From: Lacinutrix sp. Hel_I_90
GTDB lineage: Bacteria; Bacteroidota; Bacteroidia; Flavobacteriales; Flavobacteriaceae
Direction: 5' to 3'
DNA: 64,000 nucleotides
Assembly (NCBI RefSeq): GCF_000934685.1
Contig: NZ_JYNQ01000001.1
Span: 1,972,501-2,036,500, forward strand
Numbering within the stretch: position 1 is the first letter of the stretch; every line of letters starts with the position of its first letter. Below are positions 1 through 8,807 of the stretch, in pieces. A model generated the notes under the pieces. It worked only from the letters and a program-made list of their open reading frames with translations, ran no database searches and was not told the origin of the DNA. A program made the translations under genes and the position numbers.

Positions 1-1009
1 TATACTTTCGTCCTTCTCTTAACAATGTTTCCAAGTCAAAAAAGCCAGCTGTTGCGTGCCATTGTGGTGCTCCAGTAAGTAAAAAGTTAAAAATGTTCTT
101 CTCATTCGGTTTATATCCAACAGATAAAAAATATGTTTGGCCTTGACCGTCTGTATCCTCCACATAACCATCACCTTGCCAATGACCTAACATTCCAGAG
201 AATGCCCATCCATTTTCCATAATACCAGTTGAGTAAGATGCTGTTGTTTTAATATAGTTATCATTACCAACCAATGTTTGAAATGAACCGCCTTGTCTTC
301 TGTCGATAGTTTTAGTTACTATGTTAACCGTACCACCAACTGAAGATATTGCTAACTTAGAAGATCCAAGACCACGTTGTACTTGGACTGCTTGAGCCAC
401 ATCTAAAACACCCGACCAATTAGACCAAAACATTCTTCCATCTTCAGGACTATTAATTGGTTGACCATTAAGCATAAATGCCGTATTAGATTGATCAAAA
501 CCTCTCAAGAATAATTGCCCTTCTCCAAAACCACCACCTTGAACAGATTGTACTGAAGGGGTTGATTTCAATATTTCTGGTAAATCTGAATTACCTGTTT
601 TTTCTTGAATTTGCTTAGACTTAATAGTAGAAACGGCTATTGGCGTTTTTCTTCCTTCTGCTACATCAATAACTCCTTTTCCAATAATAATAATCTCTTC
701 TAAAGAATTATTAGACTCAAGAGTCAATCTTCCAAGATTAGCATCTCCATTAAAAGGAACCGTTAGCGAACCGTACCCTACGTAAGAAATTACTATCTCA
801 CCTGAACTCGATTGTGTTTGTAATGTAAATGTTCCATCAAAATCTGATGTTGTTCCATTAGTTGTTCCTTTTTCCAAGATATTGGCTCCTGGTAAAAGTC
901 CATTAAATTCAGTCTCTGCTACAATACCTTTTATCGTGCTTTGAGCCATCGTGATTGCAGAGCAGAATAATGCTACTGCTAAAAACAAAAATTTGAATGT
1001 GTTCTTCAT
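1..1009 (-). CDS. TonB-dependent receptor, N-terminal part (runs off the window)
   Basis: Outer-membrane receptor that imports an unknown ligand using TonB energy. The reading frame opens at an ATG at 1009 and stays open for 336 codons to the left edge, so the C-terminal barrel lies outside the window. Residues 1-22 form a signal peptide ending ITMAQ. A carboxypeptidase-regulatory-like domain follows at about 23-110, with SDFDGTF near residue 57. The plug domain holds SVQGGGFGEGQLFLRGFDQ and QVQRGLGSSKLAISSVGGT at roughly 160-230. The first barrel strands follow. A -7 box about 37 bases upstream supports this start. The ligand cannot be told from the sequence. Confidence 0.92.
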   Translation of the reverse strand, partial: MKNTFKFLFLAVALFCSAITMAQSTIKGIVAETEFNGLLPGANILEKGTTNGTTSDFDGTFTLQTQSSSGEIVISYVGYGSLTVPFNGDANLGRLTLESNNSLEEIIIIGKGVIDVAEGRKTPIAVSTIKSKQIQEKTGNSDLPEILKSTPSVQSVQGGGFGEGQLFLRGFDQSNTAFMLNGQPINSPEDGRMFWSNWSGVLDVAQAVQVQRGLGSSKLAISSVGGTVNIVTKTIDRRQGGSFQTLVGNDNYIKTTASYSTGIMENGWAFSGMLGHWQGDGYVEDTDGQGQTYFLSVGYKPNEKNIFNFLLTGAPQWHATAGFFDLETLLREGRKY

Positions 1010-1046
1010 TTTATTAGATTAAATTTTTTTTAATTTAAATTTTCGG

Positions 1047-1054
1047 CAAAAATA
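1047..1054 (-). promoter_or_regulatory. Bacteroidota -7 promoter box for the partial TonB receptor
   Basis: On the minus strand this reads TATTTTTG, a full match to the TAnnTTTG -7 consensus of Bacteroidota. It lies 37 bases before the receptor ATG. No TTG is seen at the usual -33 distance, so the call rests on the -7 box and its position. Confidence 0.5.
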
Positions 1055-1141
1055 CGCATTATTAAGGTTTATACATTAACTTAATGTTAACATATTACCT
1101 TTTTACAAATGTAATTTATAATTGCCTGAAAATGAATTAAC

Positions 1142-1168
1142 AAAAAAAAACCTATTAACAGGTTTTTT
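1142..1168 (-). terminator. Rho-independent terminator after pgi
   Basis: Minus-strand hairpin with stem AAAAAACCT/AGGTTTTTT and a 6-base loop, followed by a T run. It begins 9 bases past the pgi stop and closes the pgi transcript. Confidence 0.75.
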
Positions 1169-1176
1169 AACAATTT

Positions 1177-2820
1177 TTATCTTATTTTTTTGTAGAATTC
1201 TAAAAGATTTTGAGTTGAGCCATCATGATTCGCAGTTGTGTTAAAGTCGAATTCATTTAATATTTTACTAGCCAATTGTTTGCCCAATTCCACTCCAAAC
1301 TGATCGTAGCTAAAAATGTTCCAGATAATGCCTTGCACGAAAATTTTGTGCTCGTACATGGCAATAAGTGAACCTAGGCTTTCAGGTGTTAATTTTTTTA
1401 TAAAGATGGAATTTGTAGGTTTATTACCTTCAAAAACCTTAAAAGGTAATACTGCTTCTATTTCCTCTTGAGAAAGATTTTGATTTTTTAGCTCCTCTAA
1501 AACCGACTCTTCCGTTTTTCCGTTTAAAAGCGCCTCTGTTTGTGCTAAATAATTTGAAATGAGTTTGTCTTGATGGTCTTTATTTCCATAAAGACTCTCT
1601 GCAAAACCAATAAAATCTGCTGGAATTAATTTTGTACCTTGATGGATTAACTGAAAAAAGGCATGTTGCGCATTTGTCCCAGGTTCTCCCCAAATTAAGG
1701 TGCCTGTTTCGTAATTTACGCGTTGACCATTACGATCAATACTTTTACCATTGCTTTCCATAATACCTTGTTGCAAATAGGTTGCAAACTGGTTTAAGTA
1801 TTGTGAATAAGCAATAACGGCTTCGCTTTCTGCCTTAAAGAAGTTGTTATACCAAACACCTATAAGCGCTAAAACTACTGGAATATTACGCTCAAAATCT
1901 TCATTTTTAAAGTGTGTATCCATTTTGTTTGCACCCTTTAGCAAACTGTCAAAATGATTAAAACCTACAGCTAAGCTAATGGTTAAACCAACCGCACTCC
2001 ACAAAGAGAAACGGCCTCCAACCCAATTCCACATGGGAAAAATATTAGATGCATCTATACCAAATGCTTTTACTTTTTCAATATTTGTAGACACGGCAAC
2101 AAAATGTTTTGCCACATCTTGTTCTGCCCCATTTTTTAAAAACCACGCTTTAATAGTCATGGCATTTGACAAGGTCTCCTGAGTGGTAAACGTTTTTGAA
2201 ACAATCACAAAAAGTGTTGTTTCAGGATTTAGTTTTTTAATGACTTCATTCACATGGTCACCATCAACATTACTTACAAAATGTGTGTTGAGATGATTTT
2301 TATAGTACTGAAGGGACTCAACTACCATAGCGGGACCTAAATCACTACCGCCTATACCTATATTTACAACATCTGTAAAAGCCTTACCCGTATAACCTGT
2401 TCGCTTTCCGTTGATGATATCGTTAGTAAACACTTCCATTTTTGATTTCACTTCAAAAATTTCTGGCATTACATTTTGGCCATCAACGAGAACAGTCTCT
2501 GTTTTTTTTCCGCGAAGTGCAGTATGTAAAACGGCTCTGTTTTCAGTTTGATTAATGATATCACCAGAATAATAAGACTGAATCGCTTCTTTTAGCTTTA
2601 CCTCATCTGCTAATTCTAACAATAATTTGAAGGTCTCTTCTGTGATTCTGTTTTTTGAAAAATCGACATAAAAATCTTCCCATTGTATCGTAAACGCGTT
2701 AGCTCTATTTTTATCACCAGCAAAAAGCGCTTTCATTTTTACATCTTTTACAGATTCAAAATGATTTTGTAAAGCTTTCCACGCTTTTGTTGTTGTAGGG
2801 TTAACCGTTGGTAATGCCAT
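1177..2820 (-). CDS. pgi: Glucose-6-phosphate isomerase
   Basis: Cytoplasmic glycolytic enzyme that interconverts glucose 6-phosphate and fructose 6-phosphate. At 547 residues it has the normal size of the long bacterial PGI class. The sugar-phosphate binding segment GIGGSDLGP is near residue 154, SKTFTTQET near 210, the family signature [12 protein letters not shown] near 268, and the catalytic Glu segment [14 protein letters not shown] near 355. [13 protein letters not shown] holds the catalytic His near 388. Its ATG lies inside the end of the upstream M23 gene, with a 20-base overlap, so the two are probably translationally coupled. It is the last gene of the DUF3108-TDO-M23-pgi chain and is followed by a terminator. 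Confidence 0.98.
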   Translation of the reverse strand: MALPTVNPTTTKAWKALQNHFESVKDVKMKALFAGDKNRANAFTIQWEDFYVDFSKNRITEETFKLLLELADEVKLKEAIQSYYSGDIINQTENRAVLHTALRGKKTETVLVDGQNVMPEIFEVKSKMEVFTNDIINGKRTGYTGKAFTDVVNIGIGGSDLGPAMVVESLQYYKNHLNTHFVSNVDGDHVNEVIKKLNPETTLFVIVSKTFTTQETLSNAMTIKAWFLKNGAEQDVAKHFVAVSTNIEKVKAFGIDASNIFPMWNWVGGRFSLWSAVGLTISLAVGFNHFDSLLKGANKMDTHFKNEDFERNIPVVLALIGVWYNNFFKAESEAVIAYSQYLNQFATYLQQGIMESNGKSIDRNGQRVNYETGTLIWGEPGTNAQHAFFQLIHQGTKLIPADFIGFAESLYGNKDHQDKLISNYLAQTEALLNGKTEESVLEELKNQNLSQEEIEAVLPFKVFEGNKPTNSIFIKKLTPESLGSLIAMYEHKIFVQGIIWNIFSYDQFGVELGKQLASKILNEFDFNTTANHDGSTQNLLEFYKKIR

Positions 2821-4150
2821 TTTTATTGACTTGTGTAATTAGTTTATTATCCTTGAAAAGGGTGTTTATCGTATCTTTTTCAATAGTTTCCAAAGGCAAT
2901 TTTATGTTATCTAATTGCACTTTTAAAGGCTTTATAAATTCTAAAAACTTTGTTTTTAAACTATCTGAAATAGGTTTAGCTTCTGGTAGTTTTTGCTTGA
3001 AGGGATCCACTTGCTGTCCGTTTTTCCAGAAGCGGTAGCAAACATGCGGTCCAGAAGTGTTTCCTGTCATCCCTACATAACCAATAATTTCGCCTTGTTT
3101 TACAAATTGTCCCACCTTGGCTTTTCGCTTACTCATGTGCAAGTATTGCGTCGTGTAAGTGGCGTTATGCTTAATTTTTACATAATTACCGTTACCGCCA
3201 CGTTTTCTAGACTCTATAACCGTTCCGTTGGCTGTGGCTAAAATTGGTGTGTTTAGTGATGCTCTAAAATCTGTGCCCTTGTGCGGGCGCACACGGTTTC
3301 CATACAACGCAATACGTCTGTTTAAATTAAAACGTGACGAAATACCCTTAAATTTAACTGGTGCTTTTAAGAATGCTCGACGTAAATTTTTAGCTTCATC
3401 ACTAAAGTATTCTGTGAGTCCTAATACAGAATCCGTTTGATATTCGAAAGCATAAAACGGCTCCTTATTATGTTCAAAATAGGCTGCTTTGATATTACTA
3501 ATTCCCGCATAAATACTATCATCAATATATTTTTCAGTATAAATAACCTTGAACTTATCATTTACTTGTAATCTTGAAAAATCTATTGTCCAGGCGTACA
3601 CATCACTCATTTTATATGCTAAAATAACGCTAGCGCCTCGTTTCGCCATGGCTTCTGAAATATTAGAGGTGATAACACCCGATATTTCTTTTTCCACATA
3701 TTTTATTGGTTTCCTACTCGTATAGGCTTTAATAGAATCCTGAAAATCAATCACCACATACTCTTCCTTATTGGGTTGATAAATAAAGCATTTTGGATTT
3801 TGAAGAGAATCATTTGAGCACAATAAGGTGTATGGTTTACCTAATTGTAATTTTGCAATATCGAAACTATCTTTAGCTTTTTCGCTTATTTGATAAATTT
3901 GCGGATAGGTAATGTTGTTGCGTTCTAATATTTTCCCGAAGGTATCACCACTTTGAATCGTATCTCTTTTAACAACATAATCGTTTAAATTGAAGCCAAA
4001 TTCGTAGAGGTCTTTGGGCGCTTCAACGACCACTGTATCCGTAGTAACAATTGGTGCCTCAACGTCTTTTTTGCAACTATAAATAGCAGTTAATAATATT
4101 AATAGTATTAAATGTTTGTTCCCCAATCTTCCAATTCCTGAGTGCTCCAT
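2801..4150 (-). CDS. M23 family peptidase-like lipoprotein with an HxC variant metal motif
   Basis: Predicted envelope lipoprotein of the LytM/M23 cell-wall peptidase family. The N terminus carries a hydrophobic segment ending AIYSC, an acceptable lipobox. A LysM/OapA-like stretch ([13 protein letters not shown]) follows near residue 50. The M23 domain spans about 285-390 with HKGTDF (HxxxD zinc ligands) and YLHM. The usual final HxH motif reads GPHVCYRF, so the second His is Cys. An ATG at 4150 is taken as start, overlapping TDO by 43 bases; a TTG at 4126 giving MGNKHLILL is an equally good start nearer the signal sequence. The region before 4150 has no signal-like sequence. The stop overlaps pgi. 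Catalysis is likely but not certain because of the altered ligand. Confidence 0.88.
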   Translation of the reverse strand: MEHSGIGRLGNKHLILLILLTAIYSCKKDVEAPIVTTDTVVVEAPKDLYEFGFNLNDYVVKRDTIQSGDTFGKILERNNITYPQIYQISEKAKDSFDIAKLQLGKPYTLLCSNDSLQNPKCFIYQPNKEEYVVIDFQDSIKAYTSRKPIKYVEKEISGVITSNISEAMAKRGASVILAYKMSDVYAWTIDFSRLQVNDKFKVIYTEKYIDDSIYAGISNIKAAYFEHNKEPFYAFEYQTDSVLGLTEYFSDEAKNLRRAFLKAPVKFKGISSRFNLNRRIALYGNRVRPHKGTDFRASLNTPILATANGTVIESRKRGGNGNYVKIKHNATYTTQYLHMSKRKAKVGQFVKQGEIIGYVGMTGNTSGPHVCYRFWKNGQQVDPFKQKLPEAKPISDSLKTKFLEFIKPLKVQLDNIKLPLETIEKDTINTLFKDNKLITQVNKNGITNG

Positions 4151-5031
4151 AAATCTGGAAAGAATATTCGTTTTTGATATTTTGGATGCATATATTTTAC
4201 CCATTCGCTTCCTCCTGTTGCTTCTGCTGTTTTACCACCAATATTTAAATAATGATTGGCTGTATTATAATGTGCCATAACCCATGTAATATTGACTGTA
4301 TAGTCATAATGACGCATGGCTTTAATTAAATCTTCGTCTTCTCTAACCTCTTGCGGTAATTTTTTAAAAATCGTCCACAAGTTGTGTGTGTTATAGAATT
4401 CAGCAAATCTAATAAATTCGTCTTTGTATTTCTCTTCGAAAACTGTTAATGTGTAACTTTTTTTACCTGTTTTATAATCTTTTCCTGCTGCTTGCCAGTA
4501 TAAATGCTCGAAAGCATGCTCAAAAGGCGTATTTCTGTCAATAGTTTCTCGAAAACGTTTATCTATTAAATTAATAAGTTCTGTACTTGCAAATTCAATT
4601 TTTCGATATTGCGCACTTTGAAAACCACTTGCTGGCGTTAGCGTATTACGAAACTTATTATATTGCTCAACGTCCATACCATCTTTCATAACGGTAAAAG
4701 ACGACGTTAACACATCGAAATAGCGGCTAATACGCATGATTTTAGTTTCAAAAAAAGCAGCGGTCATGTCTTCCTTTTTTGCCACTTGATCCATTTCCCA
4801 CAGCACCATTTTAAACAACAACTCATTGACTTGATGGTACATTAAAAACACCATCTCGTCTGGCAAGGTTGTGCGTTGAACCTGAAGATTCAACAGGGCA
4901 TCGGTCTGAATATAATCCCAATAATCTATGGGTTTGCTATGCAATAATCCATCTAAATGTGTATTTACATTTTGCCCCAGCTTTTGGTATTTATCAATTA
5001 GTTGGTCGGTTGTGTTTTTATCTAGACTCAT
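4108..5031 (-). CDS. Tryptophan 2,3-dioxygenase family protein
   Basis: Haem enzyme that opens the indole ring of tryptophan to N-formylkynurenine, the first step of the kynurenine route. The 307-residue all-helical protein has the family segment FLMYHQVNELLFKMVLWE near residue 62, LTPASGFQSAQYRKIE near 130, and a C-terminal region MAHYNTANHYLNIGG then TGGSEWVKYM near 253-280, where the haem-ligand His and the substrate Thr are expected. The ATG overlaps the DUF3108 stop by one base (TAATG), a classic coupling arrangement. No other kynurenine-pathway gene is in the window. The enzyme belongs with the aromatic amino-acid genes hpd and hmgA just upstream on the same strand. Confidence 0.93.
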   Translation of the reverse strand: MSLDKNTTDQLIDKYQKLGQNVNTHLDGLLHSKPIDYWDYIQTDALLNLQVQRTTLPDEMVFLMYHQVNELLFKMVLWEMDQVAKKEDMTAAFFETKIMRISRYFDVLTSSFTVMKDGMDVEQYNKFRNTLTPASGFQSAQYRKIEFASTELINLIDKRFRETIDRNTPFEHAFEHLYWQAAGKDYKTGKKSYTLTVFEEKYKDEFIRFAEFYNTHNLWTIFKKLPQEVREDEDLIKAMRHYDYTVNITWVMAHYNTANHYLNIGGKTAEATGGSEWVKYMHPKYQKRIFFPDLWSTQELEDWGTNI

Positions 5032-5819
5032 TAATTATTTATAATCATTTTAAAAGGATGTTTTAGTCCTCTCCAATCTACTAAATCGGCTCTTAAAGAA
5101 CCTACAGCTAAATCTGCTTTGATACGTAAAGGTATCTTATTTTTGTCTTTTGTAACCCAAAGCGTTAAACTTTCTTCTTCTTTAAACACGCGGCCAGCCA
5201 TTACATAGGGTCTGAATTTTAGAGCTTCGACATCATTACCGTTATCAATTTCAATGGTTTCTTCTCCTAAATACTTCAATTTAAAACCATAATTCTCTTG
5301 ATCGAAAAACATGTCTAACGTTATTTCATCGCCTACTTTTAATGCGGAAATATCTAATTTATTTCTTAAATAGTAAAATGTTGATACCATGTCTTGAATA
5401 TTGGGCTTAGTATCAACCGTATTTTTAGTATTGTGCTTTTTATTAAAAACAAGTGCTTTATTATTAACTTGATCAAAGTCAATTTCAATATCTTTTTTAT
5501 GACCACCTTCATCAATATTTCTAATGAATTTATAAGGTAAAAATGAATGGATATCGAAATAACTCTCATATCTGTCTTTTACTTTAAAAAACCATTTAAT
5601 AGCTCCTGTGGTCCAACCTTTACCAACGACATGGAATACTGGTTTTCCCTTTAAATTAGTTTCATTAACCTGAAGCGTGGCATTTCCTGCTTTAAAGAAC
5701 CCGCTATAGCTCATTTCAAATTTAAACCATTCGCCATCTTTAAAAGCTTCTTCTTTTTCTTGGGCAAGAACACTATTAACAGTGGCTACTGTAAATAATA
5801 TAAGTAGTAATTTTTTCAT
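5031..5819 (-). CDS. DUF3108 domain-containing secreted protein
   Basis: Exported protein of unknown role. Residues 1-19 are a signal peptide ending VLAQ. The rest is a beta-rich DUF3108 domain, with FKDGEWFKFEMSYSGFFKAG near the start and LTLWVTKDKNKIPLRIKADL near residue 220. The latter is the family hallmark of a periplasmic lipid-binding-like beta fold. It is the first gene of the chain ending in pgi and overlaps TDO by one base. The function is not known, and a link to tryptophan degradation is only implied by position. Confidence 0.9.
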   Translation of the reverse strand: MKKLLLILFTVATVNSVLAQEKEEAFKDGEWFKFEMSYSGFFKAGNATLQVNETNLKGKPVFHVVGKGWTTGAIKWFFKVKDRYESYFDIHSFLPYKFIRNIDEGGHKKDIEIDFDQVNNKALVFNKKHNTKNTVDTKPNIQDMVSTFYYLRNKLDISALKVGDEITLDMFFDQENYGFKLKYLGEETIEIDNGNDVEALKFRPYVMAGRVFKEEESLTLWVTKDKNKIPLRIKADLAVGSLRADLVDWRGLKHPFKMIINN

Positions 5820-5903
5820 AGTCTTTAAGTAATTAATATCAACTTAAAATGCTGACAATTATTATAATACCAAATAAAGATTAAAATAGTCGATTACATT
5901 CCT

Positions 5904-5937
5904 TTCTATTTCCTTTATGTTTTAACATAAAATAGAA
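5904..5937. repeat. Imperfect palindrome upstream of the DUF3108-TDO operon
   Basis: The arms TTTATGTT and AACATAAA flank two T bases. The pairing extends into an outer TTCTAT/ATAGAA arm, with about four extra bases bulged on the left side. It lies about 85 bases before the DUF3108 start. It could be a regulator site or an RNA stem; it has no T-run typical of a terminator. Confidence 0.4.
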
Positions 5938-6070
5938 CCGTAACTAAGGCTATGTTTGTATTTTCTGTTCTATTTAAAGAAATTACAATTCGAATTTATT
6001 ATCAATATTTTTAAAATTCGTTTGGTACAACATCTAGTTAATTACAATTACTATTCCAAAAATATAAAAC

Positions 6071-6107
6071 AAAAAAATGCCATCTGTATATTGGATGACA
6101 TTTTTAG
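6071..6107 (-). terminator. Rho-independent terminator after hpd
   Basis: The 12-base arms AAAAATGCCATC and GATGACATTTTT pair with one G-U type mismatch around a 9-base loop. They lie 26 bases past the hpd stop, with a T-run on the minus strand. Confidence 0.7.
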
Positions 6108-6132
6108 TTATTATTTAACATTAAACGCAGTT

Positions 6133-7296
6133 CTACAAGGTTCCTCGCTTAGCTTGCTCTCTCTCAATAGACTCAAACAAGGCTTTAAAATTTCCTGCAC
6201 CAAAACCTTGGGCACCCATGCGTTGAATAATTTCAAAAAATAAAGTTGGTCTGTCTTCTACTGGTTTTGTAAAGATTTGAAGTAAATAACCTTCTTCGTC
6301 TGCATCTATCATTATAGACAATTTTTGAAGCTCACCAATATCTTCTTTCATCATATCCATGTGCTCTCCTAATCGCTTAGGGATGTCATCATAATACGCT
6401 TGTGGCGGTGGTGGCAAAAATTCTATGCCACGTGCTTTTAATTGCGCTACGGTTTTAATAATGTCGTCTGTTGCGACTGCAATGTGTTGCACCCCTGAAT
6501 CTTCATAGAAGTCTAAATATTCTTCAATTTGAGATTTTTTAGCAGCTTTTGCTGGCTCATTAATTGGGAATTTAATACGCCCGTTACCATTACTCATTAC
6601 TTTACTCATTAATGCAGAGTATTCTGTATGGATTTGTTTATCGTCAAAAGACAAGAAGTTCACAAAGCCCATAACGTCTTCATACCATTTTACCCAAGTA
6701 TTCATTTGCCCCCAGCCCACATTACCAACCATGTGATCAATATATTTTAATCCCACTGGCTCTGGATTGTAATCACTTTCCCATGCTTCAAAACCTGGCA
6801 TAAACGTGCCTGTGTAATTTTTACGCTCAACAAACATATGGACCGTTTCACCATAGGTATAAATACCTGCTCTTACCACTTCACCATGTGCGTCTGTTTC
6901 AACAACAGGTTCCATAAAAGATTTCGCGCCTCGTTTCGTGGTTTCCTCATAAGATTTTCTAGCATCCTCTACCCAAAGTGCGACTACTTTAACACCATCA
7001 CCATGTTTAACAATGTGGTCGTTTATTTTAGATTTACTGTTTAAAGGAGATGTTAAAACCAAACGAATTTTATCCTGTTTCAAAACGTAGCTTACACTAT
7101 CTTTTGAGCCTGTTTCTAAACCTTTGTAGGCGTAGGATTGAAACCCAAATGCTGTTTTATAAAAATGCGCTGCCTGCTTGGCATTACCCACATAAAATTC
7201 AACATAATCTGTTCCTAAAAGCGGCAAGAAATCTTGTGCGCCCTCAAATATTTTTTCTAAACCGTAGTTTACCGATTGTACTTCTTTTTTACTCAT
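6133..7296 (-). CDS. hpd: 4-hydroxyphenylpyruvate dioxygenase
   Basis: Non-haem Fe(II) enzyme that converts 4-hydroxyphenylpyruvate to homogentisate in tyrosine breakdown. The 387-residue protein has two vicinal-oxygen-chelate halves. The iron ligands are visible as the His of IDHMVGNV near residue 186, the His of VQHIAVATDDI near 269 and the Glu of LFFEIIQRMGAQGFGAGNFKALFE near 350. The C-terminal gating helix is present. The next enzyme of the pathway, homogentisate dioxygenase, lies directly upstream on the same strand with a 101-base gap that contains a palindromic repeat. A terminator follows. Maleylacetoacetate isomerase and fumarylacetoacetase are not in the window. Confidence 0.97.
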   Translation of the reverse strand: MSKKEVQSVNYGLEKIFEGAQDFLPLLGTDYVEFYVGNAKQAAHFYKTAFGFQSYAYKGLETGSKDSVSYVLKQDKIRLVLTSPLNSKSKINDHIVKHGDGVKVVALWVEDARKSYEETTKRGAKSFMEPVVETDAHGEVVRAGIYTYGETVHMFVERKNYTGTFMPGFEAWESDYNPEPVGLKYIDHMVGNVGWGQMNTWVKWYEDVMGFVNFLSFDDKQIHTEYSALMSKVMSNGNGRIKFPINEPAKAAKKSQIEEYLDFYEDSGVQHIAVATDDIIKTVAQLKARGIEFLPPPPQAYYDDIPKRLGEHMDMMKEDIGELQKLSIMIDADEEGYLLQIFTKPVEDRPTLFFEIIQRMGAQGFGAGNFKALFESIEREQAKRGTL

Positions 7297-7312
7297 TACT
7301 TATATTTTTGCC

Positions 7313-7332
7313 ATTCCCGCAAAGGCGGGAAT
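7313..7332. repeat. REP-like palindrome ATTCCC-N8-GGGAAT
   Basis: Perfect 8-base arms ATTCCCGC and GCGGGAAT around AAAG, lying between hmgA and hpd. The form ATTCCC-N8-GGGAAT is also that of the neisserial dRS3 repeat, but a shared origin is not claimed. It is much richer in G and C than its surroundings. A related weaker sequence (CCCCCGTCTTCTTGGG) lies at about 7368-7383. Confidence 0.7.
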
Positions 7333-7397
7333 CCTATTCTTTAATACTTCATTTATAATCTACTAGACCCCCGTCTTCTTGGGAATAAAAAAACAGC

Positions 7398-8555
7398 TTA
7401 TTCTAACCATGATTTATAATAGTCTTCATCGGCAATCTTAAGTGCTTCTTCTGTAACCATTAATGGCTTAAACGTGTCAACCATTACTGCTAGTTCTTCT
7501 GTTTTAGTATGACCAATACTGCGCTCTGTTGCACCTGGGTGTGGGCCGTGTGGAATACCTGCTGGATGCAGGGAAATATGGCCCTGATCGATATCGTTAC
7601 GACTCATAAAATCACCATCAACATAGTATAATACCTCATCGCTGTCTATATTACTGTGGTTGTAAGGTGCTGGAATACTTTGTGGATGATAATCGTATAG
7701 CCGTGGCACAAAACTACAGACTACAAAAGCATCTGTTTCAAACGTTTGGTGTACTGGTGGTGGTTGATGCACACGACCAGTTATGGGTTCGAAATCATGA
7801 ATGGAGAACGCATAAGGATAATTATACCCATCGTAACCTACAACATCAAAAGGATGCGAGGCATAGACCATGTCGAAAATCTCATCTTGTTTCTTAATTT
7901 TCATTAAAAAATCGCCAGATTCATTATTGGTTTCTAACTCATAAGGCCTTCGAATATCACGTTCACAAAAGGGTGAATGCTCTAACAATTGTCCAAAATA
8001 ATTTCTATAGCGTTTTGGCGTGTAAATAGGGCGACGAGATTCTACAATAAATAAGCGATTGTCTTCGGTATCGAAATCTATTTTATAAATGATACCTCGC
8101 GGAATTATTAAGTAATCTCCATATTTAAAATCAAGATTACCTAAGTGTGTTCTAAGTTTTCCTGAGCCTTTATGCACGAAAATAAGTTCGTCTGCATCGG
8201 CATTTTTATAGAAATAATCTTTTGTTGATTGCTTTGGTGCTGCTAAAATAATTGTACAATCACTATTGGTTAATATGGCTTTTCGGCTGTCTAAATAATC
8301 CTTTTCAGGTTTGACTTGAAACCCTCTAAAACGATAAGATTGTATGTGGTTTTTTTTTGCAATTTTAGGCGCAACACTGTATTGCTTTTTTATTTGTTTT
8401 ACTTGTGTTGGTCTTTGCTCGTGATAGGAGTTTGTACTCATCCCATCAAAACCAATTGTTCCAAATAATTGCTCGTAATATAAAGACCCATCTGCTTTTC
8501 TAAACTGCGTGTGTCTTTTGTGCGGAATGTTTCCTAATTTATGATATAGTGGCAT
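7398..8555 (-). CDS. hmgA: Homogentisate 1,2-dioxygenase
   Basis: Fe(II) enzyme that opens the homogentisate ring to maleylacetoacetate. The cupin-like protein is 385 residues, typical of the Bacteroidota form and shorter than the human enzyme. The metal region HPAGIPHGPHPGATERSIGHTKTEELAVM lies near residues 330-360 and supplies the His and Glu ligands. Upstream sits the conserved segment PAPYNHSNIDSDEVLYYVDG near 290. RGIIYKIDF near 155 belongs to the N-terminal beta sandwich. It is probably co-transcribed with hpd downstream. I see no clear promoter box in the 252-base gap upstream. Confidence 0.96.
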   Translation of the reverse strand: MPLYHKLGNIPHKRHTQFRKADGSLYYEQLFGTIGFDGMSTNSYHEQRPTQVKQIKKQYSVAPKIAKKNHIQSYRFRGFQVKPEKDYLDSRKAILTNSDCTIILAAPKQSTKDYFYKNADADELIFVHKGSGKLRTHLGNLDFKYGDYLIIPRGIIYKIDFDTEDNRLFIVESRRPIYTPKRYRNYFGQLLEHSPFCERDIRRPYELETNNESGDFLMKIKKQDEIFDMVYASHPFDVVGYDGYNYPYAFSIHDFEPITGRVHQPPPVHQTFETDAFVVCSFVPRLYDYHPQSIPAPYNHSNIDSDEVLYYVDGDFMSRNDIDQGHISLHPAGIPHGPHPGATERSIGHTKTEELAVMVDTFKPLMVTEEALKIADEDYYKSWLE

Positions 8556-8754
8556 TTTCTTCAGTTTTAAGTTAAAAAAATAAAATTTAAAAGCGTGACT
8601 TTCAAATTATTTTAAAGGTGAAAAAGAAAATTACAAAGTCATTCTGGATTTCTTTTAATAAGAAATTTTAAAAAGGATAGTATGTCTTGCCAGAAGTATT
8701 TCATTGTAAACAAATATCGGAATTTTTTTGCAGTTAGGAAAATGTAATTCCTTT

Positions 8755-8786
8755 AAAAAAAAGCACTTTGAAAGTGCTGTTTTTTA
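8755..8786 (-). terminator. Rho-independent terminator after the patatin gene
   Basis: AGCACTT and AAGTGCT arms with a 3-base loop, flanked by A and T runs, starting 22 bases past the stop of the patatin gene. The T-run on the minus strand fits a terminator for the uvrC-patatin transcript. Confidence 0.78.
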
Positions 8787-8807
8787 TTACACAACATAAT
8801 AATGATG

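Larger units (their letters stand above)
5820..6132. other. 313-base intergenic region between hpd and the DUF3108 operon
   Basis: AT-rich spacer without a convincing gene. It holds the hpd terminator at 6071-6107 and an imperfect palindrome at 5904-5937. No full TAnnTTTG box was found in front of the DUF3108 gene. A plus-strand reading frame starting at 5956 is low-complexity and runs antisense into hpd, so it is not called. Confidence 0.6.

Noticed and set aside
5951-5958. TATGTTTG on the plus strand as a promoter
   Set aside because: No plus-strand gene follows; it points into the 3' end of hpd.
5956-6243. Plus-strand open frame of 95 codons in the gap before hpd
   Set aside because: The first half is low-complexity AT-rich sequence crossing the hpd terminator and the second half is antisense to hpd. 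There is no family resemblance.
7313-7332. Terminator for hmgA
   Set aside because: The stem is strong but it has no T-run on the minus strand and lies only 17 bases before hpd, which should be co-transcribed; a repeat fits better.
7050-7358. Plus-strand frame of 102 codons over the hpd 5' end
   Set aside because: It is antisense to hpd and runs through the REP-like palindrome; the composition is not protein-like.
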